Assembly (NCBI GenBank): GCA_023213395.1
Contig: CM041465.1
Span: forward strand, 21,080,001 to 21,144,000
Length of the DNA: 64,000 nucleotides
Direction of reading: 5' to 3'
DNA from: Cycas panzhihuaensis
Taxonomy: Eukaryota; Cycadophyta
Of the stretch, positions 1 to 10,898 are shown one piece after another. The translations under genes were made by a program, and so were the position numbers. The stretch's first letter is position 1, and each line of letters opens with the position of its first letter. The notes below the pieces were generated by a model. It saw only the letters and a program-made list of their open reading frames with translations, was not told the DNA's origin and searched no databases.

Positions 1-1250
1 TAAGATGGCCCAATGACTAGCCCTACCTATCAAATTCGAACGAGTCAGCAAGTATCGCAAGGGATCAGATTGAACGATCACCTTGGTGGTGTTACCAAGC
101 AAGTAGTATCTGAACTTCTTAGTCATATAGACCAAGGAGAGGCACTCCTTCTCGACGAGGGAATAGTTAAGCTCAACATCCACGAGGGTGCAACTGATGA
201 AATATATAGCTCTCTCAGTTCCCGAGTCATCCTCCTGAGCTAGCATACCGCCCAAGGACTCGTCAGTCACCAAGGTGTATAGGACGAAGGGCCTATCGAA
301 TCGAGGAGGTGCCAATGTACGAGCGGAAGCTAGGGCTTCCTTAAGTCCTTTGAAGGCCTTTTGGGTCTTGTCAGACCAAGCAAAAGGAGCTCCCTTCTTC
401 AATAGGTTCGTGAGGGGTTTAGCGCTCATAGCAAAGTTTGCTAAGAAGTGCTTGAGGAAACCAAGTCTTCCTAGAAACGACTTAATCTGTCGTTGAGTTC
501 TAGGTGGCGGCATATCAAGGATTGCCCTAACCTTATCAGGGTCAATCTGAATTCCTTGTTTGGACATAAGGAAACCAAGGAGTTTACCCGAGGTAACGGT
601 AAACACACACTTGAGCAGATTTAGACTGACGTGATACTTGCAGCATCGCGAGAAGATGGCACGCAAGTCGGATGGATGATGGGCCCTGATACAGGAGAGA
701 CCCATCATATCATCCATGAAGACCTCCAATGTGTTATCAATGAGGTCATAGAAAATGAAATGCATGGCTCTTTGGTAAGTAGCACCTGCATTCTTAAGAC
801 CGAAGGGCATTGCCTTGTAGGTAAAGGTACCCCAAGATGTAGTGAAGGCCATCTTGTGGCAGTCTTCAGGGGAGATCTGAATTTGGTTATAGCCAGAGAA
901 GCCATCCATTAGGGACATAACTTCAAATCTGGCGGTGTGATCAATAATTTGATCGATGAAGGGTAATGGGAAGTTGTCCTTAGGACAAGCATTGTTGATG
1001 TCACAGAAATTGACACATATACGGATTGCCCCATTCTTTTTAGCAATAGGGACAATATTAGAGACCCACTTAGAGTAGTCAATGGAAGTAATAAGCCCAG
1101 CATCCAGAAGCTTCTCAACCTCCATCTTGACGGTGGCTGAGAGTTTCAGGTGAAGGGGACACTACTTCTGGTACACAGGGCGGGTGCTAGGAATGGTGGT
1201 GAGGTTATGAGTGACAATGGAGGGGTCAATTCCCTTCATGTCAACATAAT
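1..1250 (-). pseudogene. gypsy1 pol: reverse transcriptase and RNase H (partial)
   Basis: Reading leftwards from about 1250, the frame gives the RT thumb/finger signatures KLLDAGLI, PIAKKNGAIRICV and CPKDNFPLPFID, then SLMDGFSGYNQIQI, the catalytic box VFMDDMMGLS at about 690-725, and the RT-RNase H connection with LLGFLMSKQGI and KSFLGRLGFLKHF. RNase H begins near 350 with FDRPFVLYT and TDESLGGMLAQ and runs off the left edge. RT copies the genomic RNA into DNA and RNase H removes the RNA strand. The YxDD box is FMDD here, with both catalytic aspartates kept. Few stops interrupt this part, so it decayed recently. Integrase is not visible because the window ends. Confidence 0.9.
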
Positions 1251-2180
1251 CCCATGTAAACACGTCTTAGAACTCCTAGAATAGAAGGGAGTACTCCCTT
1301 ATCTCATCAGGGGAACATTCTAACCTGACCTTAATGACCTTGTCGGGGGCCAACACTATGTCTTGGGTTGCCCCCATGCACATGGCATTACCCTTCTCAA
1401 AGTGGAGAGGGGTAAGGTCAATAGGAAGAGGTGGAATAGGAGACAGGATTGGATTAGCAAGTGTGGATCTGACCGCAAGGATCTTCTGGTGACCAAGCCT
1501 GTAGTGACCAGAAGGCCAGTTAGGCGCAAAACCCGCCAGATGCTCAAGTAGGGCTTTGTCATCCTCGAAGTAATCCACCCCATGGATGGCCTTACTTCAA
1601 GTAGAGGAAGCACTGGAGGGAGTAAAAGCAATGGGACCGTGATGGTCATCGAGTTACTCAACTTCCTTGCGGGATTCTGAAGGAAAGCCAAGAGGAGGCT
1701 CCCCAAAGGGAGCGAAGGGCAGTTCCTCGAAGCCATTACCTACAGGGGATAATGAAGAAGAAGAACTGATGATGGGTGGGTCAACACAAGCGATGATGTG
1801 TGACATGTAAGAGTAGCTAGCCTCACTAACAAGAGAGATTCTAGACGGGGATCTAGAATGAGACGGGTGTGACCTACTGGCACAGAGGAAAGAGATGGGG
1901 TGGAGACAATCCTCGTCTTCATCGTGCAACTTGTCGTCACTAAACGAAGTAAGGTATCCATAACTCCCAATGCTAATAGGGACGAACCACATGAGACTAG
2001 GGGAAGAAGATGTAGGATCTTCTTTGGATGGGTTGGGTATACTAATAGAGCAGGTCGAGGCGTGCGTGGAAGGACCTTGGTTTGCTGAATTGGTGGAATG
2101 AGTTTGTTTAGTAAATGGGCATTCACGAGGAATCACTCTCATTCATCCGTCATGGATGAATTTAAGTTACCCCCAAAGAG
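1251..2180 (-). pseudogene. gypsy1 protease-RT linker
   Basis: This coding stretch joins protease and RT. It has a Ser/Pro/His-rich segment at 1654-2142 (about 160 residues open, ending in SESRKEVE) and then a conserved block at 1276-1578 containing VDYFEDDKALLEHLAGF and PDKVIKVRLECSPDEI. The same blocks occur, more decayed, in gypsy2 near 36900-37210 and partly in gypsy3 near 57350-58820. Their presence in three copies shows that this linker is an authentic part of the family polyprotein rather than noise. I recognise no named domain in it. Confidence 0.7.
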
Positions 2181-2890
2181 TCAAGCACACGGCTCCTATT
2201 TGGTCAAGCCATAGATGACCTAGAAGGAGGTTGTAGTCAACGTCAACGTCAAGGACTACAATGTCAGCAAGAACTGTCTTGCCCTCAAGGGTGAGCAAAA
2301 TCACAATAGATCCCAAAGGGGTCTTCTTGCTACCGTCATAACCTTCGCATCACCATGGAACAGGTTCCAAGGCAGAGATACCAAGCTCTCGCATGACACG
2401 CAAGGGCATGGCATCGACAGAAGAACCATTGTCGACGACGGTCCTTCGAAGGGTATAATCGGGTGTATTGATAGTGATAGTAAATGGGAAGTTCCACTAA
2501 CGTTCCCTTTCACTGGCAAGAGGAAGATCCTTAGGATCAAATGAGATAACGGGTCCACGGCTTTGGGTGACACCCAAAGCGTGGACAGGTGCATCACTCG
2601 ATCCTAAAGCTTCTAGGAGGAGGGCCCGCTGCTTGGGACAACTCCTCAAAACATCCATCAAGGACATTCCTACGGTAACAGTATGAAGCTCGTCCACAAT
2701 GGAGAAGGGCTTACCCTTCGCGGTAGGCTGGGTAAGTGCCCTTCATAAATCGTAGTGACCTAGGCATACAAGAATAGCCTTGGGAAAGAGAGGTATTTCT
2801 GGAGGAAGATTCTCTGAAAGAGGGTCAGGAGGAGCAGAAGAATAAGAAGCTCCCACTGCTTCCTTGGAGGCCTGAGACCATGTAAGGGCG
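2181..2890 (-). pseudogene. gypsy1 aspartic protease region
   Basis: The minus-strand frame reads LHTVTVGMSLMDVL near 2690, then a retroviral-type aspartic protease signature VDNGSSVDAMP at about 2408-2440, and DIVVLDVDVDYNLLLG followed by WLDQIGAV near 2200-2270. Tat/Ogre proteases commonly carry D-D/N-G-S in place of the usual D-T/S-G, so this sequence fits that branch. The enzyme would cut the Gag-Pol polyprotein. The homologous region in gypsy2 is at 35640-36215, and in gypsy3 near 56800-57350. Confidence 0.8.
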
Positions 2891-5240
2891 TAGGAAGGAA
2901 TCGCTTCAAGCAACTAGATCACCTTCTTCTCCTTGTTCTAGGGTCACGAAGGTGATGGGGTGCGACGGTTAGGAGAACGAGAGGAAGAAGACGAGTTCTG
3001 GGCACTCTTCCCTTTGTCGCAGGAAGGACAGGGATCAGGCGATCTTCCTTGGTTCCTATTATTCTTGGTTTGGGTGTTGCGATCGTGTTCCCCATGTTTA
3101 GGGAATGGATCCTTATGAACTGGTTAGTCCAAATTAGGCCTTGAGGCCCGTTTAGTAGAAGAATTGCATCGAGGGGCATCCTTAGGATGCTAGGCCCTAC
3201 AACGTGAATCATCGTGGAAGCACTCCCCATGAATAGAGCACCACTTCTTCTCAAGCGGAGGGTCTGACCTTCTCGCTTAAGAGGACTGGGTGTTTCCATT
3301 CCTGGGGAGAGGAGCTTGGGTTATCTGTTGGACTTGTTTATTGGATGTAGGGGATAAAGGAACTTGAAGCTTGAGTTCCTTCATCGTATGCTCGAATGAG
3401 CATATGGCTGATGTGAGAGGGTCTAAAGTCCTCTCAATCGAATGAGAGGAAGACCGGGTAGGTTGTGAAGGTTTGGTATATTTGGTTGGGGGTGGTGCCT
3501 CACGACGCTGTGAGGGCTTAAGAGGTTTCTTGAGACCAGCTTGGATCTCAATAGCCTCCAACGCCAAATACTTGGCGATCGCGGAGTCGCATGTGGTTGC
3601 CCCCATTTTAAGGACTTCCACATGTACTTCGGGATGAAGTGCATTGACGAAGAGGTCTCGCTTCAACTCCTCGGGTAATGTTGCCTTAGTGGAGTGGAGC
3701 AAGTCATGGAATCACTGCACAAAGTCACGATTCATTTCATCGTGACCTTGTTTGAGCAAAAGGAGTGACTTCATTCCGCTCTCGAATGGACGGGCTACAT
3801 CAAAATAGTTGATGAACTTGTCCACTAATTGCTAGAATGAATGGATGGAATGGGCAGGGAGATGGTAGAACCACTTGAGGGCATCACCCTACAAGGATCG
3901 CAGGAATAATTTCATTAAAATATGGTCGTAACCCTAGTAATCGATGTATACCATAGAAAAACTACACACATGCTCTGCCAGATCTTGCGATGAAGTTCCG
4001 TCGAATCTAGGAACTTCAGGGGGATGAGGCGGCAGATTGGTTCTTAACGCCTCGATGGATAGAGGTGTTGACCTAAAGTCCATGAAGGGGCATGCCCTTG
4101 CTTGGACCATAGGATCAATGAATGTCGTAACAGGTAATGAACAAGGAGCAGATGGGGGTGGAACACCCATCCCTCCTTGAGGAAATGCCCCTTGATGAGA
4201 AGAGGCGTGGGGGTAGGTACCTTGGAAGGGAGTCGGGTTCCCTTGCGAAGGCATAGCAAATGGAATTGCACTGGATGGAGGACAAGATGGACGCGGAATT
4301 GGGTTTTGCCCATATGGGCCACCCATAGGTGGAGCGACCCCATATGGGTGTAGCGGGTCCACCCCATAAGCTGGGAGATGGCTTCCTCTACCTTGCCCCC
4401 AAGGTTGAGAAGTATATCCTGGGGGAACGTAGAAGGAAGTGCCAACGTGTTGGTTTTGAGAGTGTGTGGGAGCGAGTCCCACATGACTGGTAATCGAAAG
4501 GCTAGTAGGACTGATGAGCCTACTAGGAAAGGTATGCGCCACATTAGGGGATGGCACATTAGTTTGGTTAGGGATGGGTATGCTAACCTTCAATTGAGGG
4601 AAAGACACACCACGGGAAGATCCCGAAACGCTAGGACCTCAATGAGAAACGGAAGGTACAACATGTGCCCCCACTATGGGAATAGGAAAGGAGCGGGACA
4701 CATGTGTAGGTATAAAGGGATTTGTTGTCAAAGGAAGAGTAGATGAGGATGAGGCATGCAGGGGAGGAGTGGAAGAAGAAGAGGCTTATCCACGAAGAGC
4801 ACCCTCAAGCTATCTAAGACACGGTTCTAAGCATGCCGTGCAGCGACACTCATTGAGAGCTTCAACTACGTCGACAGGAGGGGTTCCTACATACTCATAA
4901 GAGGTAGTTGGGACCTCGAACGAGGTAGGTCCCTCGGGATGCTCCTCATAAGAGTCACCAATTAAGTGGTAAGTCTTAAGAGGAGCAGATCCTTCTACAA
5001 CGTGGGTAGAGGGATGGACGTCGAGTAAGAGATGTTGGTCACTCAGGAAATAAAGGGGGTCATCACCCTCTTAGGTGGACCCTGGAATAGAGGAAGGAAA
5101 AGCATAGGTTTCCAAGGTTGAGGTGTGGTAGGCCCAATCAAAAGGGTATCCCTCCATAGTCAAATCGAAATCTAACAAAGGAAGAGGGCGATACTCAGGG
5201 TCTTCTAACAATGGAGCTAGACCGCGCAAGCGATGGGAAA
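2891..5240 (-). pseudogene. gypsy1 gag
   Basis: Gag forms the particle that packages element RNA. It starts near 5240 (motifs PLLDFDLTMEGYPFDWAYHT). A Pro/Gly/His-rich spacer follows at about 4600-4100 (HPYGVAPPMGGPYGQNPIP), then the core: YRSTPLSIEALRTNLPPHPPEVPRFDG near 4000-4080, an interrupted capsid-like stretch at 3930-3700, and ELKRDLFVNALHPEVHVEVLKMGA near 3600-3670. A Cys/His segment resembling a nucleic-acid-binding knuckle (GECFHDDSRC) lies near 3190-3240. Residues 3934-4608 are open for 224 codons. Breaks are mostly single TAG/TAA codons. Gypsy2 and gypsy3 carry the same blocks. Confidence 0.85.
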
Positions 5241-5341
5241 AGCATCGCATGCAAGGTCAACCAATAATGTTACGGAAAAGGAAAGGGCGATAAAAACACA
5301 CACGTTGGGGGCTGCCCAACGAAGAGATCGAAATAAAGATA

Positions 5342-5346
5342 CTACC
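5342..5346. other. Junction gypsy1 leader / gypsy2 5' LTR; possible TSD
   Basis: The five bases CTACC precede the start of gypsy2's 5' LTR, and CTATC follows its 3' LTR at 48521-48525. This is a 4/5 match and could be a target-site duplication, but the two flanks come from different, oppositely oriented gypsy sequences, so it may be chance or the flank may have been rearranged later. Confidence 0.4.
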
Positions 5347-6030
5347 TATTTCCTAGCCATCAAGAATGGGAAGGAGTGACATCTCTTAGGTAAGCATAGG
5401 TATACATTGTTATCCCTCACCTTGTCTACTTTTATGACTCATTAAAGTACATTTATGGTTTCAATAGCATGCTATAATTACGTGACTTATTTTGTTGCTT
5501 GGTTTACTTATCTAATTCTTGCTTGTACTTGTATCTCAGCCTATGATGATCAAGACCATAGTCTTATGGCATTACATAGCTACCATAAGCACCTCCCTAG
5601 AGCCTATAGGTAATCGTGAGACCCCCAGTCCATCTTGCCTCATTTCTAGCTTGTTGTATAACTCCTTGGATTGGGTTTCAGCCTACTCACTTATTAATGT
5701 CTTTTTACATTGATATTGATGCTTGGTATTTCTTGGCTATTAAGAATAGATTGGATTACAATCACATAGGTATGGTCAGTATTTCCTAGTCACTGGGAAT
5801 AGGAAGGGGTGGCATCTCTTAGGTAAGCATAGGTATACATTTCTATCCCTTGCCTTATCTATATTTATGACTCACTGAGGTGTATTTTTGGTTTCAGTAG
5901 TATGCTATGATTATATAGCTTATTTTGTTACTTGGTTTACTTGTTTAGTTCTTGCGTGTGCTTGTATCTTAGCTTGTGACAACTAAGAACATGGTCATAT
6001 GATATTACATAGCTCCCAGAAGCACCTTCT
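5347..6030 (+). repeat. Tandem ~430-bp duplication at the start of the gypsy2 LTR
   Basis: The LTR start sequence (TATTTCCTAGCC...) recurs at about 5780, giving two diverged copies of a ~433-bp unit; the second is cut by copia A and resumes at 16186. The 3' LTR has the same arrangement, with starts at 44852 and about 45279. The duplication therefore pre-dates the insertion of gypsy2 and lies in the U3 part, where plant LTRs often carry repeated promoter elements. Confidence 0.8.
6026..6030. repeat. Copia A left target-site duplication
   Basis: CTTCT precedes copia A; CTTCC follows it at 16181-16185. The uninterrupted gypsy LTR copy near 45528 reads CTTCC, so the left copy carries one transition. 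Confidence 0.8.
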
Positions 6031-6328
6031 TGAAAAGGGTTAATGTCACAAGGTCATTACATTAGTTGATTATTTCTAAAAAGGGTCTTAAGTGAACTTT
6101 AAATTAGATCACTTAAGTGAAATGCACTTTCATATGCATTATGTGTAATTTCATTTTACCTAACTCTAGTGCTCTCTCTCTTAATATAAAAGTAAAAGCT
6201 CAATGGAGGAGGCTTATTCTTACGTCCCCATTTTGTGAGAGTTACTTTCTTTCTATCAAGTCTCTCTTGCTCTTATGTTTTCCTTTGTGTTTAATGCATG
6301 GAGATGAAGGATAGATCCACTCTTTTTA
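6031..6328 (+). repeat. copia A 5' LTR
   Basis: It starts TGAAAAGGGTTAATG and ends ACTCTTTTTA, two bases before the PBS. The partner at 15883-16180 has the same length and the canonical TG...CA ends. Confidence 0.92.
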
Positions 6329-6330
6329 TG

Positions 6331-6348
6331 TGGTATCAAAGCCAGGTT
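6331..6348 (+). other. copia A primer binding site (tRNA-Met)
   Basis: TGGTATCAAAGCCAGGTT matches the complement of the plant initiator tRNA-Met 3' end (TGGTATCAGAGCCAGG) with one A/G difference. It primes minus-strand DNA synthesis. Confidence 0.92.
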
Positions 6349-8400
6349 CCTTTATATTCCTCACTTGCACTTATAATGGAGACATCACTTCCTTCTCCTC
6401 CACAGTTAATTTAGAAATATTTTCAAATTATTATCATAGCATATTTTGTATTATTTAATTTCTCTTTCTCTTTTGCAAGTTTGGAAGCATAATATAAGGA
6501 GGTGTAAGGCCCAAGGATTCCAATCCTTTGGTGGCCATTCATGCTATCTCATTCTTCTTTTCTTTCCCCTCTTTTTGTCCATTTAACAAGGGGAAATGCT
6601 ATCAAAATTTTTCCAGCTTTTAGACCCAGTTTTTTTAAAGAATTTTGAGCTATTTAAAATATCCATCATTGTATGCTCTCACTTTACCTATATTAGGAAC
6701 TTGGTGATTAAAAAATGATGGAAATTTCATATGGTATCATGTGTTAATCAGATATTAGCAAGCTAAATTTTTTGCAGAAATAAAATTTGCTTACTAAATT
6801 TCATAGGTCTGCAAAATCATCTATCGAGCTCCAATTGACCTCATTCTAATTACCAAAGATGAGGCTCTAAGAATACTTTCCATCATAAAAACCAGCTCCT
6901 AATTTTGATGTTGTATGAGTAAGTTATTATTGTTTTAGGGAATAATATTTATTTTTAGTAAGAATTCTAAAAAAATATATTCTCCTAACTTTGTGGGCTG
7001 CTGAAAACTTTCTAGAACTCATTTTGACCTGATTCCACTTCCTAAAGATGAAGCACTAAGTCTAACTTATAGCACAAAAATTAGAACTCCATTTCGTTAT
7101 CATGGGAGAAAGTTATTGCTAATTTAATGAAGACTACTTTTTTTATATTAAAAAAAAAAGTGAAGAAATTTTCTTCCTTCTTTTTATAAGGCTTAAAAGC
7201 CCATTGTAAAAGTGAGAAGAAAACACCTGGATTGAAGCAATATTTGGTCTCCTCACTCATTTATTAGTATTATATTTCAAAACTCTAAAATCACTCAAAG
7301 TAATCACTCTAAAGACACTCCAAGCAAGCACCCCAAAAGCACTCCAAGCAAGCATTCTATTTTTAGTTAAATATACATTTGATGCAATTCGATAGTCTTT
7401 TCACTCTTTCTAAAAGGAATGCATCATGTACACTATTTCCCACCATCTTGTGCCTATTCACAAAATTTTAAAGGTGGATATACCTTGGTTGGCAAAATTC
7501 CATGCCATAAAGGAGGTGTGGGTGTCAAGTTGGGACTGGACTAAATTAGAATATTGGTGAGGTTTGGTTAGCTATATCATTGTGCCTCAATCAAGGATCA
7601 TCTTGATAACCAACTGAGAAAACTGAAACTTGAATACAAGATTAAAATATACCTAATCCAATATTCACCATATCCATGGATATGGACGTACCACTCTTTA
7701 GAGGAGGTATATAGCTGCTCATTAGTGAACTAGGTGAGAATTGGGAGTACCTAGGCTCCATTGTGACTTAGATTTCATCACAAAGCATAATTGTAGGTAT
7801 CACGGATGAAGGCTAACTTAATTTTACTAGAAGCATATGCATCCCTTCATCAACCTCAACTACATGTTGGACATAAGTTAGAGGTTATTGCATTGATTAT
7901 GCATCCTACATTTGAGTTTCAAGTTGTGTACACCCAATGATGTTAGCTTCTACATTGGCCTACAATCTTATATATTAATCACTTACTTATTTATAAAAAG
8001 TGATTCATAGTGTAATAATAATCATAGTACTTCTCATATTCCTACTATGTCAGGTTAATATTTACCACAAGTATTAGTGGCCAATTTTCATCATAGTACT
8101 TCTTATATTCCTTCTATGTCAGGTTAATATTTTTCAGAAGTGTTTGTGACTTTTCTCTAAGTTGCTCCCTCATCTTTAAGCAACCATTCTCACTTCTTCT
8201 TCCTTCTACTACACTACTTCATTATATCTCCCATTTGTAAATAGTAATTGGTAATTTATTTCCATCACTTTTATAATCCCTTGTTCATTTCTTCCCTTCT
8301 AAAAAGACACCATGTCTTCATAGTTCAAGCAAAATGTGAACTGCATTCTAAAAAGGAAAGAAAAATAGGACATATGGTTCATTAATGTTAGAAATTCTAT
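6349..8400 (+). other. copia A leader, noncoding, with a diverged tandem repeat
   Basis: No convincing frame is seen across these 2 kb. The start of gag may be lost in it. Two diverged ~150-bp copies lie at about 6797-6950 and 6987-7140 (each with a 'GACCT(C/G)ATTC' block followed by 'AAAGATGA'), and a CACTCCAAGCAAGCA motif recurs near 7316-7352. A TATA-like TTTTTATAAGG occurs near 7183. Part of this may be a decayed LTR fragment of another element, but I could not find both ends. Confidence 0.5.
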
Positions 8401-8405
8401 AAAGT

Positions 8406-9300
8406 ATGAAGGTCTGTGGAGATCACTTTCAACCTACACCATCTATTGTAGCTACAACTACCTCACCTGCTTCTGGAGGAGGTGCTCCAACTGCTCCCAC
8501 TGAAGCTGTAGCTAAATACCAATGGGAACTTGATGATGATAAAATCCATGTAGGAATACTCCTAGTCATTTGTTATTCTCTGCATAATCTCATTAATGAA
8601 GCTATACAAGATACATCATGGAAAATTCTTGATGTTCCTAAGAAGAACTTTGACACTAAATCAAACTTAGAATTTGTTCACTTAGTGGTAAAGATAAACA
8701 AATTAAAAATGTAGAAAGGATATGCAAGTGAGATAATTAATCTCCTTCATCAATTAAGTGAGATAATTAAACTCAATGTATTACATGGGCTTTCTTGATT
8801 TAGTCATGTCTCCATATCCTAGATTAGAAAAAATCTATTGGCAAGTCTTCAATCTAGTGGCACTTTGAAGACCCTAAACTTTGAGGCTCTTACTGATAAG
8901 TTCATTAAATTTGATAAGACCTTTTATACCAACTTTCTCACTATATTAGATCCAATTGATATTGCTTTTGAAGTGCAAGAAGATCTTTATTATACCCAAA
9001 ATCAAGGTTAATACTCTCACAGAGGTGGTAATTCTTGTGGAAGAGGAAGAGGTAGATAACAAGGACAATGTCCTCTTGGTCAACAGGCTCCTCAACTCCA
9101 ACAAAATTAGTCTTAAGGCCAAGGCCAAAATAATCAACCTAAACCTAGATCTAGTAATCAGAGACAATCCAACTAGTTCAATACTACTTATGGGACTAGA
9201 AATCAAATAATTATGTGCCAAAGGTGTAATAGAAAAGAACATTATGCCAAAATTGTAGAACTTCCACCAAGAAACTACTAAGTTATCAACAACACCATGG
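8406..9300 (+). pseudogene. copia A gag
   Basis: The open part from 8406 to 8714 has a copia gag pattern (YQWELDDDKIHVGILLVICYSLHN and the following LEFVHLVVKINKLKM). It continues through several stops with a stretch containing LQSSGTLKTLNFEALTDKF near 8850-8920, then a CCHC nucleic-acid-binding knuckle (CQRCNRKEHYAK, followed by C after a small frame slip) at about 9214-9260. The N-terminal part of gag cannot be traced. Gag would assemble the virus-like particle in the cytoplasm. Confidence 0.75.
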
Positions 9301-9439
9301 TGCATATAATGTTGATAATACTTCTTTTGAAGATACTTTTGGTAGAACACAATTTGCTCATGCATATCCTCAAAGAATTGGGACCACTTCATCAAATGTT
9401 ATTAATAGATACACTAAGTATATGGAGTTACAAATAGTA

Positions 9440-9880
9440 CCACCTCAAATACTTCATCATGGATCATGGATACTAGAGCAACATAACACATGACTTGCCA
9501 TCACCATTTCTTTCAAGATTTTGACTCTGAAGTTCGTGATATTATACACATGGCTAATAAATCATCTCAGCTGTTCAAAGGACTTGGAACTATTTTCCTA
9601 AAACTCCTAGGCCTTCCAAATTTTACCCTTATTGATGTTTTATATATTTATACTTTGAAGCAGAACCTGCTCTCCCTATCCATCCTTATCTTTCATGGAT
9701 TTGATATGAGTGTAACTACAAATAATCAAACTCTCTATGTCATTCACCGTCCTTCAAATGCTATGGTTATGACCAAAATTCTTGGTGGCAAACTTTTTTA
9801 CCTAACTGACTCACCATCCTTTGAAGCCAACTATGTTGATGATGACTCTCCTTTTACCATAACCTTAACTCCTTAAAAGT
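9440..9880 (+). pseudogene. copia A protease and pre-integrase region
   Basis: SWIMDTRAT followed by HMTCHHHFF at about 9461-9510 matches the copia protease active site (normally W-x-x-D-S/T-G-A-S/T-x-H-M). The glycine is Arg here (GGA to AGA), which should abolish activity. Downstream, 9490-9876 is open for 128 codons and shows the typical FTLIDVLYIYTLKQNLLSLS block of the copia protease-integrase connector. Confidence 0.85.
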
Positions 9881-10893
9881 TGTCTCAAGTGGCTTTATAG
9901 CATGCTCGTATGGACCATATCAAAATTGATTATTTAAGAGAACTACATACCACTCTTCCTGATATGCCTAGGATCTCCTCTAAGCCCTCTAAATGTGAAG
10001 CATGTATCATTGCCAAATCTCATAGACAACCCTTTCCTCATTGTTAGTAGGAATCTATCCAACCTTTGCAGCTTGTACACTCAAATATATGTGGTCATAT
10101 GCCCATCCCTTATCTCAAATAGAAATGGTACTATATTACTTTCATCAATGATTTTACCAAGAAGGCATGGGTTGCTTTTCTTGTAAAGAAAAATGAAGCT
10201 TTTTCTATATTTCAAGCTTTCAAGGCCCGCGTGGAAAATGAATCTGGATTCAAGATCAAAATACTTAGGACTAACAATGGTGGCGAGTACACATCTAATG
10301 AGTTTGAATCATACCTACATCAACATAGAATCAAATATTAGACCACAGTGGCAAGTACACCCCAGCAAAATGGAGTTGTTAAGTACATGAATAGGACCAT
10401 CATGAACATGGCTTGTGCTATGCTGGTATATAAGAATGTCCCTATCTATCTTTGGGCTAAGGCTATCTAGATTGTTATATATTGTATTAACACTATTAGT
10501 CTCTCCAAACTTGACCCCTCTCCACATGAAATATGGTATAGATAAATCCCATTTATCTCCGACTTTAAAATTTTTGGCCCTACTTATTATACTCACATTC
10601 TAGAGGAACATAGAAACAAGCTTCAAGATAGAGCCATCAAAGGCATCTTTGTCAGATACCCTATGGACAAAAAGGGGTATAAGGTTTTCATACCTTCATA
10701 GTGTAAAATCATGATCACTAGAGATATTATCTTTGTGGAGACTAAAGATTAATTACTTAGACTTGACTCCAAGATGCCTTCATACTAATTTAATGATGCT
10801 ACTAAATTTGATATCCAGATTCTAAAATTTAGGGGTGGGATGCTCAACAGTTGCTCAAAATCTTAGAATCTGACAATAGAGCCTTAGAGGATA
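9880..10893 (+). pseudogene. copia A integrase and start of hinge
   Basis: The His/Cys zinc-binding segment (HARMDHIKIDYL, then CEACIIAKSH) precedes the catalytic core (FINDFTKKAWVAFLVKK; LRTNNGGEYTSNEFESYL; STPQQNGVV). The three catalytic acids of the D,D-E triad are replaced: Asp to Asn at 10084-10086 (VHSN), Asp to Asn at 10273-10275 (LRTNN) and Glu to Lys at 10381-10383 (NGVVK), all G-to-A changes in the same frame. The C-terminal part (HRNKLQDRAIKGIFVRYP, TRDIIFVETKD) runs to the hinge, where insertion E interrupts at codon CAA-GC. Confidence 0.9.
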
Positions 10894-10898
10894 CAAGC
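10894..10898. repeat. Insertion E left target-site duplication
   Basis: CAAGC here is repeated exactly at 13551-13555. The frame before E is position mod 3 = 1 and after E mod 3 = 0; removing 2657 bases joins them in frame. Confidence 0.88.

Larger units (their letters stand above)
1..5341 (-). mobile_element. gypsy1: Ty3/gypsy retrotransposon (Tat/Ogre-like), partial
   Basis: A minus-strand gypsy internal region reads from its 5' leader near 5341 down to RNase H at the window start, in the order gag, protease, RT, RNase H. It is the least decayed large element here: long stretches are open, CpG is common, and most breaks are single TAG/TAA codons where Gln is expected. Its gag and pol match gypsy2 and gypsy3 at many positions when translated, so all three belong to one family group. 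The protease and RT motifs resemble the Tat/Ogre branch of non-chromovirus gypsy elements. Integrase and the 3' LTR would lie left of position 1. The 5' LTR and PBS are missing: the leader stops at 5341 and an oppositely oriented LTR starts at 5347. A 7-bp perfect stem (5303-5309 with 5315-5321) lies in the leader. Confidence 0.9.

Noticed and set aside
1363-1551. Plus-strand basic frames across 1-5000, including 1363-1551 and 4378-4746
   Set aside because: They are antisense shadows of gypsy1 gag-pol, whose minus-strand motifs are clear.
5342-5346. CTACC/CTATC as a firm target-site duplication of gypsy2
   Set aside because: One of five bases differs, and the two flanks are not halves of one target. 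Kept only as a possibility.
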